From: Polydactylus sextarius
Taxonomy: Eukaryota > Chordata > Actinopteri > Polynemidae
Assembly: GCA_016801845.1 (NCBI GenBank)
Contig: CM028906.1
Span: 14,243,001 to 14,307,000 of the forward strand
Direction: 5' to 3'
Length of the DNA: 64,000 nt
Part shown: in pieces, positions 1 to 11,600 of the stretch
How the letters are laid out: every line of letters starts with the position of its first letter
Numbering within the stretch: position 1 is the first letter of the stretch
Notes under the pieces: generated by a model
Seen by the model: only the letters and a program-made list of their open reading frames with translations
What the model was told of the DNA's origin: nothing
Databases searched by the model: none
Position numbers and translations under genes: made by a program

Positions 1-285
1 TAGTTTTGGAGTGGGTCCATACAACAAACAATACAGTGAGGCTCCTCAGGGAGACATTGGCATGGATACAATCCTGCAGTCACCTCCAACAACCCAGCCC
101 TCCTGTCAGGTATGTGGACATTTACTTTTTAACATTATGACACTCATCTCAACATTTAAATCATACATTAATTACCAGTTTGTTAAAAAAAAAAAATCTA
201 ATACATTTCCTGTTAATTTCTTTAAATACAGATGTGTGGCAAGGACTTCTGCATCCCGTTGGTTCCAAGAGAGTATTGGGGTTAA
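1..285 (+). CDS. mesp-family bHLH gene, 3' end only
   Basis: Partial gene running off the left edge. The open frame enters at base 2, and the first exon ends at 109 (…Pro-Ser-Cys-Gln) before a GTATGT donor. The acceptor AG is at 230-231, and the last exon 232-285 encodes MCGKDFCIPLVPREYWG and a TAA stop. The intron is phase 0 and falls directly after a Cys-Gln pair, exactly as in the complete mesp gene at 3665-4554. The same strand, tandem position and architecture support a mesp paralog. The bHLH domain lies outside the window, so the family call is inferred from structure and neighbourhood. Mesp proteins are bHLH transcription factors of presomitic and cardiac mesoderm. I cannot say whether this is the a- or b-type paralog. 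Confidence 0.75.
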
Positions 286-487
286 ACACTCCAACACTGA
301 ACGACCATCATCCAACAACAGACACAAACTACTTCAACAGTTTTTTACTGCCTTACTGTGAATCAAGTAATTTATTTGAATTATATGTGCTATTCCACAT
401 TTTATTTATTTTGTCTTTTTAAAATGTTTCTTGTAAATATTAATATGTCTAACAACTATTTTTATATGTCTTTATACCATTATTTAT

Positions 488-493
488 AATAAA
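488..493 (+). terminator. poly(A) signal of the left mesp gene
   Basis: AATAAA lies about 200 bases after the TAA stop of the upstream mesp gene, in AT-rich 3' UTR-like sequence. Confidence 0.6.
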
Positions 494-955
494 ATATTGA
501 AATGTCATCAAGTTTTGTCATCATTGCTTCCCGTCATGCAGTTTGATTTCTCTCATTCATCATTCAGATATTTATTATGCCTGCAAATCTAGTAGTATGA
601 GGCAGGATGAGGCTGGTACCATTGGAGAAATACAACACAGCGCCCTCTCCTGGTCACACAGACACAGTGACACACTACACAAACTCAACAGTGGCTTCTG
701 GTCCGCATGAAAACGTCAGCGTCTTTACTAGTGGTCTTCACAGTGAAGCTTAGAATAAGTTACTAACAAACTGGTGGGTCTCCAGTTAATGTCTAATGTT
801 ATTAAAGATGCCATCTCTAAACACACAATATAAGACGAAGTACACATATGCTATTTGTAAGTTTCAGTCATTAATTTCTTACAATCATATTTCTTATTAC
901 CATTCAACAAATGACAACCCAAAGTGATTAAAATACCCTATACTATAATAGAATA

Positions 956-1044
956 AATAGAATAGAATAGAATAGAATAGAATAGAATAGAATAGAATAG
1001 AATAGAATAGAATAGAATAGAATAGAATAGAATAGAATAGAATA
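956..1044. repeat. (AATAG)n microsatellite
   Basis: About 17 perfect tandem copies of AATAG with imperfect copies on the left. The Leu/Phe/Tyr/Ser-rich frame on the minus strand across it is an artefact of the repeat. Confidence 0.97.
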
Positions 1045-3418
1045 ATACACCATATATAAGTGTCATAGCCTCCAACAGGTCTATACATAATAATCATCAA
1101 ACATGAGATATAGTAACATGACTTCCTGGGAGTCAGAGACACCGGTCTTCTTAGCACCATTACAAAGCATTTGACATGTTAGTAGCAGACCAGAGATTAG
1201 CTTCTGCCACAGGTTATCTAGTTTGTTTAGTGTATCTCCGTTAATGTGGCTCAGCAAACACAGAGAGGTCCTTGGCACCGCTAAGTCTAGACTAAGATGT
1301 AAGATCCTCCCCGGTCTTTTCCCCCATTCTCTCACCTACGCCCCTAATTACTTTCTAAAGCCAACAGAGAGTCCTTTAATATTCATAGAGAAGTGTGGGT
1401 CTGCATATCAGGCTGGGGAGTTAGGCTTGAGTGTTTAGTTTGCCACGTACATGAGGTGCATTTGATATGCAAGCAGCAGCTCTAACACAAAGCCTAATAT
1501 ACTCACTTAGGTCTTTCATCACAGTAAAGCTAATAAACTCTGCAGCTAAAAGGGTTTTGGGATGAAAGGGTTAGCACTGCAGTGCTGATTATTCACTCAT
1601 TACATGTGAGTAAACACTATCAGAGCTAATGTGGATTAAGAGGAGGAAGATCCCTTCAATCATCAGCCCTGGGTGGGAGGAAGAAAGTTATCAGCAGGGG
1701 GATTTTCATGATGCAAAAATAATTAGCGGACAACAATTTATAATTTGATACAGAAGTAGAAGTAGAGAAACTGTCCTCGAAAAAAATGGCCACTGGATAG
1801 TTGCAATAAGTGCAATTAGTCACTCATATATCAGATGATGAATATTTATTTTTTAGCACTTCTCTCCAATAACCTGTATCTTCTAATTTCTCTATATATA
1901 TGTAACAATACAAAGTTTAACAATGAGAATAACATAAATAAATAGTTGTTGAGTTGTTGTTTCCAGTGACTCATCTGATGTCATGTCACAGAAGGATGGT
2001 GGAGGTTCAGAGGTCACTGTGAGAACTCGTGCCAGGGTCAGCTGTCAAGTTGGGTGTCACCTCACACACATTCCAGCTTAAGAAAAATAAAATAAAAACT
2101 AAACCACTGCCTTCGAAAAATCTCCTTTTTTTCTCTTTCTTTTCAGGAATCAGATGTTTAATTTTTGGTTTTTGTTTTTGTTTTATTGAGGGTTTTTTTG
2201 TTTGTTTGTTTGTTTTTTTCCTATTGCATAAATGAGTTGGTGGGGATCTCTGCGAGACTGATTCACACGTCCTGATCGTGGCTTTCGCCAGGAGTCAAAT
2301 GTGACACGGTGGTTTGTGGGAACGTTGTTCAGGGCTCAGATCCACAGTCCACACCTGATATTCAAATTCACAGACTCCAACTCTGCTAAACATCGACAGG
2401 AATGAAATTGAGCAAAAATGAAAACACATCAACGGACGTTACTGAAATGATGTGAGATGAAGGATATCAAATTTAAATCTTTTTAGTTCTACAACAGGAT
2501 TATTATTTTTGTTGTGCTGAACATCAACATAATGAAAAAAACAATAAGAAAACCTGAAAGTAATGTTCACACAGCACAGACTCTAATATAAAATGGCAAT
2601 GTGATAAAAATCAAATAAAACTGGCAAAGTGATAAGGTGTGCTGGGATGTAAGAGGAATTTTATTTTTTGTGTAATAGAATCAATTTACTGCAAAGGGCT
2701 TAAATTAAATCTTGAAACATGGGAGTTAGGGTTATCCCAAAGCATTAGGGTTAGCCCAACCTTAACCCTGATGTGTCTCATTTATTGAATTGAATTTTTC
2801 CACCTATAACTTTATGGGGAAAAAAATAGAATTTTAGAACATACAATTAGAATATAGAATTGCACATTAACAAAAGGATGAAAATGTGATTTTTCTCCCA
2901 CTGCGCACAGTGTAACTAACTGGATAAGACTTACAGTTCAGCCCAATTTCTTTAACTATATCATCTGCCTTGCAGTTATTATTGATGCTTCACATTCTCT
3001 GTGTGAGGATTCAGGTTCTCAGAGCACTGAGGCCGACTCCTGTCCAAACAGGATGAGGCGTAAACTCCTCACACCTCACAGCTGCCCCGGCACACTTCTC
3101 CAGCCTGATCTGGCAGGGGATCAGATACCAGGAAAAGCAGGACACAGTCATGACTGAGCTGTGATTTTTCCTTATTCATTTAATCAGCCATTCATTAAAA
3201 ATAAATGATAATGTGAGGAATTTTTGAAGGAATATTTCTGGATATGTCTTGGGAACTGCTAATTTAGAAGTTTCTAGTCTGAGCCAGTGATTCACTAAAT
3301 GTCTCATAAGACGGTCTAGGTTCAGAAACAAACCTGTGAGGGCAGGGCCATGTTCCCAGGCTGCAGAAGCATATAGTGTGAAACTGTCTACTTTATGATG
3401 CTTGTGCGAGCTGCCAGA

Positions 3419-3475
3419 TCACACCTTGTTCTGGAGCTGCCCTGTTTCCCATGAGACCCCCTGGTTGAGGTGTTA
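3419..3475. promoter_or_regulatory. Candidate Tbx6/RBPJ-type control element of mesp
   Basis: TCACACCT at 3419-3426 (a T-box half site on the minus strand) and AGGTGTTA at 3468-3475 (plus strand) flank TTTCCCATG at 3445-3453, whose reverse complement CATGGGAAA resembles an RBPJ/Su(H) site. Mouse Mesp2 is known to be driven by Tbx6 and Notch/RBPJ. Assignment here is by motif match only. Confidence 0.4.
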
Positions 3476-3542
3476 GCCCTGCTCCCAGAGCTTCTCAGGA
3501 CCAGAGGTGGCTGCCGGAGGTGCAACTTCGCACCTCCCACCA

Positions 3543-3550
3543 CATATATG
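3543..3550 (+). promoter_or_regulatory. TATA-like element before mesp
   Basis: CATATATG lies about 120 bases upstream of the ATG at 3665 and 70 bases downstream of the T-box/RBPJ-like cluster. If it is the TATA box, transcription starts after it and the in-frame ATG inside it (3548) cannot be the start codon. Motif evidence only. Confidence 0.3.
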
Positions 3551-3664
3551 GAGCAGCCTCCCTGTTCCTCCTCACTATCCTCTGACTGCGTCACCAGCAG
3601 CACAGACAACTCACTGCTCAAGGAAAAGCCTACAACCACATCAGCGAATACAACAGAAACAGCG

Positions 3665-4554
3665 ATGGAGACATCTTACTGCTCTACTTTCCAGCTCCAG
3701 GATAATTCTTTTCTGTTTGACTGCGAGTCCCTGCTGGAGAAATCTTATGATCCTGTTGCCTATGATCCAGCCTCAGATCCTGGTTATTTCAGTGCAGGCA
3801 GCAGCCTTTCTCCCACCTCCTCTGTGGACTCCTTTTGCTTCTCACCTACTTCTCTCCAGGCTGCTGGAAATGAACAAGATGCTTTAGAGTCTTTCATCTT
3901 TGGCAACACTGAAGCACCTCGTCTTTCCCACAAGACCCAGACTCTGCCTTGGTCCAGACCCTCTACAACCACCTCAACAACAAAGAAATCAAGGTCCAGG
4001 TATCCAGGCAAGAAGCGTCAGACGGCCAGTGAGAGGGAGAAGCTGAGGATGAGGGATTTGACCAAGGCTCTGCAACACCTCAGGACATACCTGCCACCTT
4101 CAGTGGCTCCCACAGGACAGACACTGACCAAGATCGAGACGCTGCGCCTCACCATCCGCTACATCTCTTACCTGTCAGCCCAGCTTGGCCTCAGTGAAGA
4201 GGCACTGGAGCAGAGAAAGTCTTCAAGTTTTGCAGAGCAGCCTCAAACCCTCAGCCAGTTCCTGGGTCAGCCAGCAACAAGCTACAGTCCACAGGAACTG
4301 AGCTGTAACGCCATGAGCACAGCCCAGCTGTCCTCTCTACAACACGCATGTCAGGTATGTTCATATCATTTTTTCTAAAGTTATGCTTTTCACTAATTAA
4401 ATGTAACATACCTCTTCATATCATTTACTGAATGAGTTCCTAATCAAAATCTGTTTTTTATCTCCAGGTTTCTAGTGGAGTTTGCTTTACCAGTGATCAG
4501 TTCTGGATGCCACAGCAACAACTACAAGACATCACTTTCTCTGGACAGTGCTGA
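3665..4554 (+). CDS. mesp: Mesp family bHLH transcription factor (mesoderm posterior)
   Basis: Two exons, 3665-4354 and 4468-4554, joined in phase 0 (donor GTATGT, acceptor CTCCAG), give 258 residues. The bHLH domain is at about residues 116-175: basic segment around KKRQTASEREKLRMRDL, helix 1, a loop with the Mesp-typical PPSVAPTGQ, then helix 2 with TKIETLRLTIRYI. The N-terminal part is Ser/Thr/Pro-rich with short acidic-aromatic motifs. The C-terminus is Gln-rich. Mesp factors bind E-boxes as heterodimers and control presomitic segmentation and cardiac mesoderm. The start is uncertain: an in-frame ATG at 3548 would add 39 residues, but it overlaps a TATA-like sequence, so I prefer 3665. 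The frame open further upstream has no ATG. The gene is tandem to another mesp gene on the left and tail-to-tail with anpep on the right. Confidence 0.93.
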
Positions 4555-4714
4555 GACATATGACTGTCAGTCTACTCAACTATTTTCATTGCAACAATGA
4601 CCTCTGATAAAACCTTTGTAATTTTTGTTGTTTTTAACAAAATATATTTCTGTCATTATTTGTGTGTTTTATATAAACAACTGCATATTTATTGATCTTT
4701 GATGATGTGAAAAG

Positions 4715-4720
4715 AATAAA
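4715..4720 (+). terminator. poly(A) signal of mesp
   Basis: AATAAA lies 160 bases after the TGA stop of the complete mesp gene. Confidence 0.7.
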
Positions 4721-5652
4721 CATTATTATTTGTATTTACCTGTATTGTATCTGTTTTTGTCAACTCAAATTTTGCAAACTGCACACATGAAATCATGCAG
4801 ACTTGGTGCTTGACTTCACTTCCTAACACAAACACTACAGCTGCCAGCAGGACAATGAGGTGTTAATCAGGGAGCACATCCCCTCTAAAGACTTTAAGGA
4901 AAGACCCCTACTGAGAGAGGTGACAGCTGAACTAGGACCAGTTAATTGACACCTTTTCCATCCTGTGTAAACGTGGGTGGTGCTTGAAAAGAAAAAAAAA
5001 CACCTTATAAATAACTAACTTCTGATCAATTTGACTTAATATCTTTTGCATTTGGAAGAGTTTTGTTGTGTTTGGATTCAGACATGACCTAGAACACATG
5101 ACCATGAGTTGTATCAGTTTACATCAGTTTCAGTTTGGATGGCTCTCCCACTATGTTTGACCCTGCTCCTGTGTCAACTACATGTTATGTGCGACGCTGT
5201 TCCAGACATCTGCAATTGTTTCTCCGTTAAATTCCCATCTTGGTCGCAGAGAATTTAATTTGTGCAAAGGTTTTTAAATAGAAATATACAAAATCTCACA
5301 GTTTTAAATGTTTTTTTTTTATTATTATATTTCATAAACTGGGATCTGCAGAATATGCAAAACTTTGGTGACCACTGAACATGTCACATTTTGTGTTCGC
5401 AAAATTCTGTGATTTTATAAAATTTGATAAGAGCTCAGGGGTAGATAAAGCAAATAACAAGTTTTCCACATATAAAACCAGATTTCAGTATGAAATAATC
5501 TTCATAAAAAGTCTTATCAAAACTACATTTTAAAAAATCTCTCATTCAGAATTTAGGTAATATATTATTAATAACAAAATTCACACTTAAGTTGGAGGAA
5601 AAGGTCTCCAGAACAGTCCGAAAACTGTGAACTGCACAGTGTGTTTAGGATA
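4721..5652. other. Convergent spacer between mesp and the first anpep
   Basis: Non-coding. It holds the flank of mesp and, on the minus strand, the 3' UTR of the first anpep gene. A minus-strand AATAAA (plus TTTATT, 5318-5323) lies about 330 bases past that gene's stop and is a plausible poly(A) signal. Nothing else is recognised. Confidence 0.6.
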
Positions 5653-8600
5653 CTAAACTGAGGAGGAGGCTTCAGTGTTGAACCAGTTGAGTACCTGTTC
5701 CTTATTCATTGCCACCCAGTTTATGTTGGCCTTGGTTCTCTCCAGTGCCTGCTCAAGAGCCATGGTGGCTGAGCCAAAATTTCCTGCATTGTCTTCTTTG
5801 AATTGCTGCAGCTGGAGAGGAAAACGGTGAAATTATTAGATTTTCATTCTAGGATATGTGTGTATGCAGAGTAAAACCTATCTACATTAACACACTGTAT
5901 ATCTAACAAATTTGCATTTTTGCTGAGTATTTCTATCCATTCTATTGTTTCACTCCACTGCAGTTATTTGATGGCTATGATTCAAATGAGGATGTCCAGA
6001 TTAAGGTTTTACATACTAAAATATCAGAAGTTTAAGTAATTCTTCATGTAATGTCAATCTTTAATCAAACTAAAAATCAAACTGGAAAATGTGTCAGTTA
6101 ATTGGATAAAACGCTTCTCATTCTAATTCTTACACATTTTTGTGTGCTATGTATGACATCATAAATTATGGCCATGTGAAATGAAAAGCAGACTCTTTAA
6201 ATCTTGTAAATAAGAGCAAATATAAGTGAAACTGTACCTGCTTGTACTCAAATTCGGTGGAAAAACGTTTAGTTACTGCATTAATTAGTCGTCCAAAAGA
6301 AAATGATCCACCACCATATCTGGAGAAGAGATGAAGACAGAATGCTTTATTATATATTGCAAACAACTTCAAACTATGTAACTAAAGCAGTTTGTTTTGA
6401 CACACAATAATTTAATTTTCCTTATAGCTCAGATATGCAACACAACTTGAAAAAAATCTATGTAAATAAGGGGAGAACTGACTCATTGAATATGTGGTTC
6501 CATTTGGATCTGATGAAGTCCCAAGCCAGAGGTTGACCGATGGGGTTACTAGCAATGTAATTAATGGTGAAGGTGGCATCCTGCTTACGGATCTTGTCTG
6601 GCTCCAGACAGTACTGAAGATACCTAAAACATATTCACAGTGATAACAAATACATCAAAACCCTGCAAACATTATATCAACATTATCCAGCACGACATCA
6701 GTGCTACCAACCTGTTCAGCAGCCAGGGCTGTTTGGTGCATGACAGAGCGTACATAAGTTTGTCAGCCTCTGAAGCGATAGTGGCATTCTTGTACATGGA
6801 CCAAGCAAAGTCCCACTCCTTCTCTCCTCCTGCTGCGATTGCACTGCAGTAGACTGTGGTCCTCAGGTTGGGACTAATACTGGAAGTTTGTAAAAGGATG
6901 TGAAAGAGTTAAGGAGGTGAGAGCAGCTGAGACTGGAGGTGTGAATATTAATACCTAGAGTGTAAGAATTTAAGAAAATAAAAACAATGGAAAGAAAGGA
7001 AAATATTTAGAAAGGAAAGAAAGGAAATATTTAAAGGAAATGGAGGGTAGACATACTTGTTGGTGGAGTCTACCATCCACTCGTTGAACCAGCCTGTGGT
7101 TAGATCTAAACAGCCTTTCACTCCAGTGCTGCAGGCCAAGGAGATGGCATTCACCTGATTATACCTGAACAGGAGCATGAGATAATAAAAAGGTCAAGAT
7201 AATGGTCACATGAATGGACACAGTTCTTTAAAACAAGGCACAGCCAACAACACCCAGGTTAAGCACCCTCACTAGCAGTTCTTTGGAGGCTGAACATAAG
7301 CTCAAGCTTATCATTTTTTGCTAAGATAACTATAGGGTCAGGCACACAATCAGCATAGTAGCATACTAATATTTGCTCCTTTACATTAAACAGGCAGCTG
7401 AGACTGATGAGAATGTCAGGTGAGGAGGATACATCAGAAAATAATTTTCTCCAGATAAAAGCAGAATCAATTAAACATGTGGACATGGCAATAAGGCTCT
7501 TTGAGAAAGCCATGTATGTAATATCTCATGTCAAGTAATTATCTTGTAAATTCTGTTAGATGGAAACAAACATGTATGATAACACCCTTACTGGTCAGTG
7601 TGGTCCTTGGGGATCTCAGTCCAGTTACGAGTGATCTCTCTGAAGTAATCAAAGAGTGGTGTGACCTGTTTATTTAAGTAAGCCTGAGGAGAGAATAAAG
7701 ACACATTTTGTTAATTTTTCAAGATCAGCAATAGATTAAACGTCATTAAAGTTATCTGCCATGTATACAGTCGTCTGTTCTATACCCACCTGCATGGGTC
7801 CATGTACTTCACTGCGGTCAAACATCAGGAAAAAGTAGTCCAAGTTGCTCCTGGCTGTTTGCCAGGGCATGTATTCTACCTCTTTGATGAGGAACTTTGT
7901 GGTGTTCAGAGCCAGAGTTGTGTTCACTATCTTTGCCCTGAAATAATAACATATTGCATGATTGCCCAGCTCTATTTCTAAATACTTGGCAAAAATGCTT
8001 CTTTAAAATAAATATACACTAATTTCACCTTGCAAGGTTAAAAGCATCATCAATAATCTGAGCTCGGTTGATCACTGGAATAGCCTACAAAAAAACAGGG
8101 GATTGATTTAAGTCTGGAGGAACTGATCATTCAGCAACACTACAAAGGTATTCCATATCAGGGTGCAGGTGTTTTACCATAGGTTGAGAATTGAGCTTGG
8201 TGAGGAGACGCTCCCAGTTTTCAGAGTCATAGTTGACTCTGTAGAAACCTGTCATATTGATGTTGGCCAACAACCAGTCATCAGCACCAAGAATCATGTG
8301 CTTATTTGTATCTGTTTGGATAGAATTGAAAAAGGGATATATCTTTTTATCTTGTGTTTATCACGCTTACAGAGCTCTGAACGGACATCAGAAATTAATC
8401 TTACCTTCTTTTTTAACAAGCCAGTAGTTATCTTTATCTATACCAGTCTTGATCCATGTAATAGGAACAAACCACTCGTAACTGGAGTTCCAGCCATCCA
8501 GTTGTTCATATAGAGACAATAGTATACAACAGAATGGGGAGTTTAGCATGATAAGGTTAGATATACACACTATATATTTATTCAGCTGATCCATGGAAAT

Positions 8601-11600
8601 TTAAAAGTTTAGAGTTCAAAAAATTTTAAATTCTTACTTGAAAACAGAGGGTCTGTCCACCACAGAGTCTGGATCCAACAGGAAGTGTTGCTGGGTGATT
8701 TGTCCGGTCTTGGTGTCAATGGTAACCACAGGGAACCCCATCTGAAGGATCCATCGGTTCATGATATCCTCCACAGACGCAGGCAACGATATGCTGGATT
8801 TATTTACTGCCTGGTAACAGGAACATTCAACTAATAATTAATAAATAATTAATGCATTTATAAAATAATAAATAATAAATAATAATTAATTCATTACACT
8901 ATATTGTATAATAATATAGTTTATATACATATATATATATACATATATATATTAAGTGGTAGAACTTCTAGCCTTAAATTAATTTATTCTACTGATATAT
9001 TATTCTATATATTATATATTATTATATATTATTCTGGCAGATTAATCCTAAACCTTAAATATCATATGCTGAACAAATTGGCCAAGTGGAAATGAAATGT
9101 AAAAAGTGACACCAATCCATGTTTTTACATCGAAGAAAACACATCATACACATCATACACATATAAACAAATTCACTGCAGATTATTGTTTCCAGCCCAG
9201 TACCAGACAGCAGCAATAGAGGAAACTAATTTATTGACTAGCAGGTAAATATAGCACTATAGCACTCCCTGGTTCCACATATACATATCTACCTCTCAGG
9301 AGTTTAATCAAGACTGATGGACTGACATTGGGTGTCCAGACACATGACAATAAATGAAAGGTAGGGTAAAAGTAACCATTCGATCACACGTTAGCTTTAC
9401 TGCTGTAATAACTGCTAAAATATGTCAGTACTGTGTTTACAGATTGTTACACTGCCCCCAAGTGGCCAAAATATCCATCACAACTGCTTTAATGCAGTAC
9501 AACTAAAAACGTCTAGGATTAATTTGCAGGGTAATGTACACTGATCATTGATGCATTAAGGAGAACAATTGAAATATAAAAACAATAACTTAATAATTTT
9601 CAACAAAGGTTCTGAAGGTATTTCCTTTTTTTGTTGATGGTGATGCCTTACCATCTGCAGGTGCTTCCAGAGGTCTCTGTAGACTGTGTTTTGATACTGG
9701 AACGCTTTTAAGTAAGTCTGCAGAAAGATAATAAAACACTGGTTATATTCTAGCTGTGGTATTGGTGATAAATGAAAAGCTGCTTCTCTGTTATGAAAAT
9801 GATGAATCTGATCAGTTTGATCAGCTGCACTCACTTGGAGTCCTTGAGTAAAGATGGCCTCGGTGATAAACCCTGACAACATCCTGAGCACTGCAGCCCC
9901 CTGTAATAAAAAAAAAAAAAAAAAAAAAAAACAGAGGGATATTGAGCAGTGCGAGTGACACAGTTATCTGTAACTGAGGATCAGTGATCAGTCCCTAATG
10001 GAAGTATCAAGAGTCTATGATGAGAGTCAACCATAAAAAGAGTTTAAACAGATTAAATCAGCCTTGTTTTTATTGGGCTTAAAGGTTCTTGTTTAATGTG
10101 GTTTGCACAGAAAAATACACTGGAGCAATGTTGTGTTGTGATGTGTGTATACCTTGCTGTATGTGATGGAGTCAAACAGTTCACTGATTTGCTCTGGCCT
10201 CTGGATTTCCTCCTCTTTGGATGACAAGGGATGGGAGGAGGCCAAGGCATCCACAGCCATCACACCGATAATTTCATTCATAACAATTAAATCTTTCTGA
10301 AAGATGTATAGAAAAATGTTTGTATGTGGTACCGTGGCAGAACCAGAAACATTATTAATTGTGATCCATACCTGGAGCACAAAAACTGTTTTGTTATATG
10401 TAGCGAGTTCATTTTCAACAGACAGAAAAACTCACCATATTCCATGTTGGTTCAGCATAGTCGGCTCCAAGATAAGAGACGTAGGTGGCAAATCCCTCAT
10501 TGAGCCACAAGTCATTCCACCACTTTGTGGTCACCAAGTTCCCAAACCACTAAGAGGACAGACCTTCATTTTACTGGCAGGATTTTAAACACATTTCAAA
10601 GCTAAACACAACTACAATTAAAGATTTTATTTATTTTTAGCAGGCAGTAAACCACTAGGTGTGATACCATATGAGCAAGCTCATGGGCGATGACTGTTGC
10701 CACCCACTCCTTATCCCCATTAGAAGACACATCAGGATTATATAAGAGGGCAGTCTCTCTGTAGGTAATCAGGCCCCAGTTCTCCATGGCTCCAGCACTG
10801 AAGTCAGGAAGTGCAATCTGGTCTAAAGAACAATTACAGAGATCAAAAGTTTAAAAAGTGGTTAAACAACATATTGTTAAAAGTGCAAATGATGTAACAG
10901 TAATGTTTCCCATGTGTTAGTGTGTACTTCCTACCTGATTTGTCCAGAGGGTACGGGGAATTGTAGTAATTCTCAAAGAATTCCAGAATGGGCCCAGTCT
11001 TGTTGAGGGCATAGTGTCCTTGACCCTCCTCTATGGCCTTCCTGCGAGCCCAGATCCTGATCTGAATGAGAACAATCATTTATTAACAAGACAGGAAAAA
11101 AATGGAGGCGGACTAAACATTTAAGTTTTGTATCCAGCAGAGGGCAGCACAGAACCAACAGATGAGTGAAGACAGAGGGCAGTTAGTTTTTAGACTGATG
11201 TGTAACTTGTTTGAGATTTTTTTTTTTTTTTAAGTTGATATCAGTATTTGAATTGGTAGATTGTGAAGTGTAGCAGCAAGGGCAGTGGCAGTAGGGCCTT
11301 TACAAAACTTTAACTGATGTGTTATAATAATTGATAGCAAGCAAAACAGATTTGACCACAACAGAACTGCAACAAAACTTAAATAAAATCAGAAACAAGA
11401 ATACAAACTGAAATCACTGTATGATCCAGTCAATAGAGCAGTAGCTTAATCTTTTCCAACTACCTGATCTGTCAAAGCACAGATCATTTCAGAATTACCG
11501 AAGCAATCCAGATCCTGACATTCTGTAAGTTCAGGCTCTTTTGTGCTTTGATCATCATTATTAGCTTTAATTCAGGTTGAAGTTACAGTGGTAGTGTGGA

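Larger units (their letters stand above)
286..3418. other. Intergenic region between the two mesp genes
   Basis: No coding exon is seen here. It holds the 3' UTR and poly(A) signal of the first mesp gene, a pentanucleotide microsatellite near 1 kb, T-rich low-complexity DNA near 2.1-2.2 kb, and scattered T-box-like half sites (around 2351-2358 and 3069-3076) that could belong to mesp cis-regulation. Short frames here are AT-rich or repeat-derived. Confidence 0.6.

Noticed and set aside
956..1044. (AATAG)n as the tail of a LINE like that at 36.3 kb
   Set aside because: The pentamer is the same on the other strand, but the adjoining sequence lacks the 'tgtgggac' tail motif; a plain microsatellite fits.
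2725..2771. TTAGGGTT and TTAACCCT motifs suggesting interstitial telomere repeats
   Set aside because: Only isolated hexamers forming a small imperfect hairpin; no tandem array.
3470..3547. Upstream extension of the mesp frame to 3470
   Set aside because: It begins at GTG, not ATG, and eukaryotic initiation there is not supported.
7259..7513. 84-codon minus-strand frame
   Set aside because: Lies wholly inside anpep intron 15, has no recognisable domain and no splice link to neighbouring exons.
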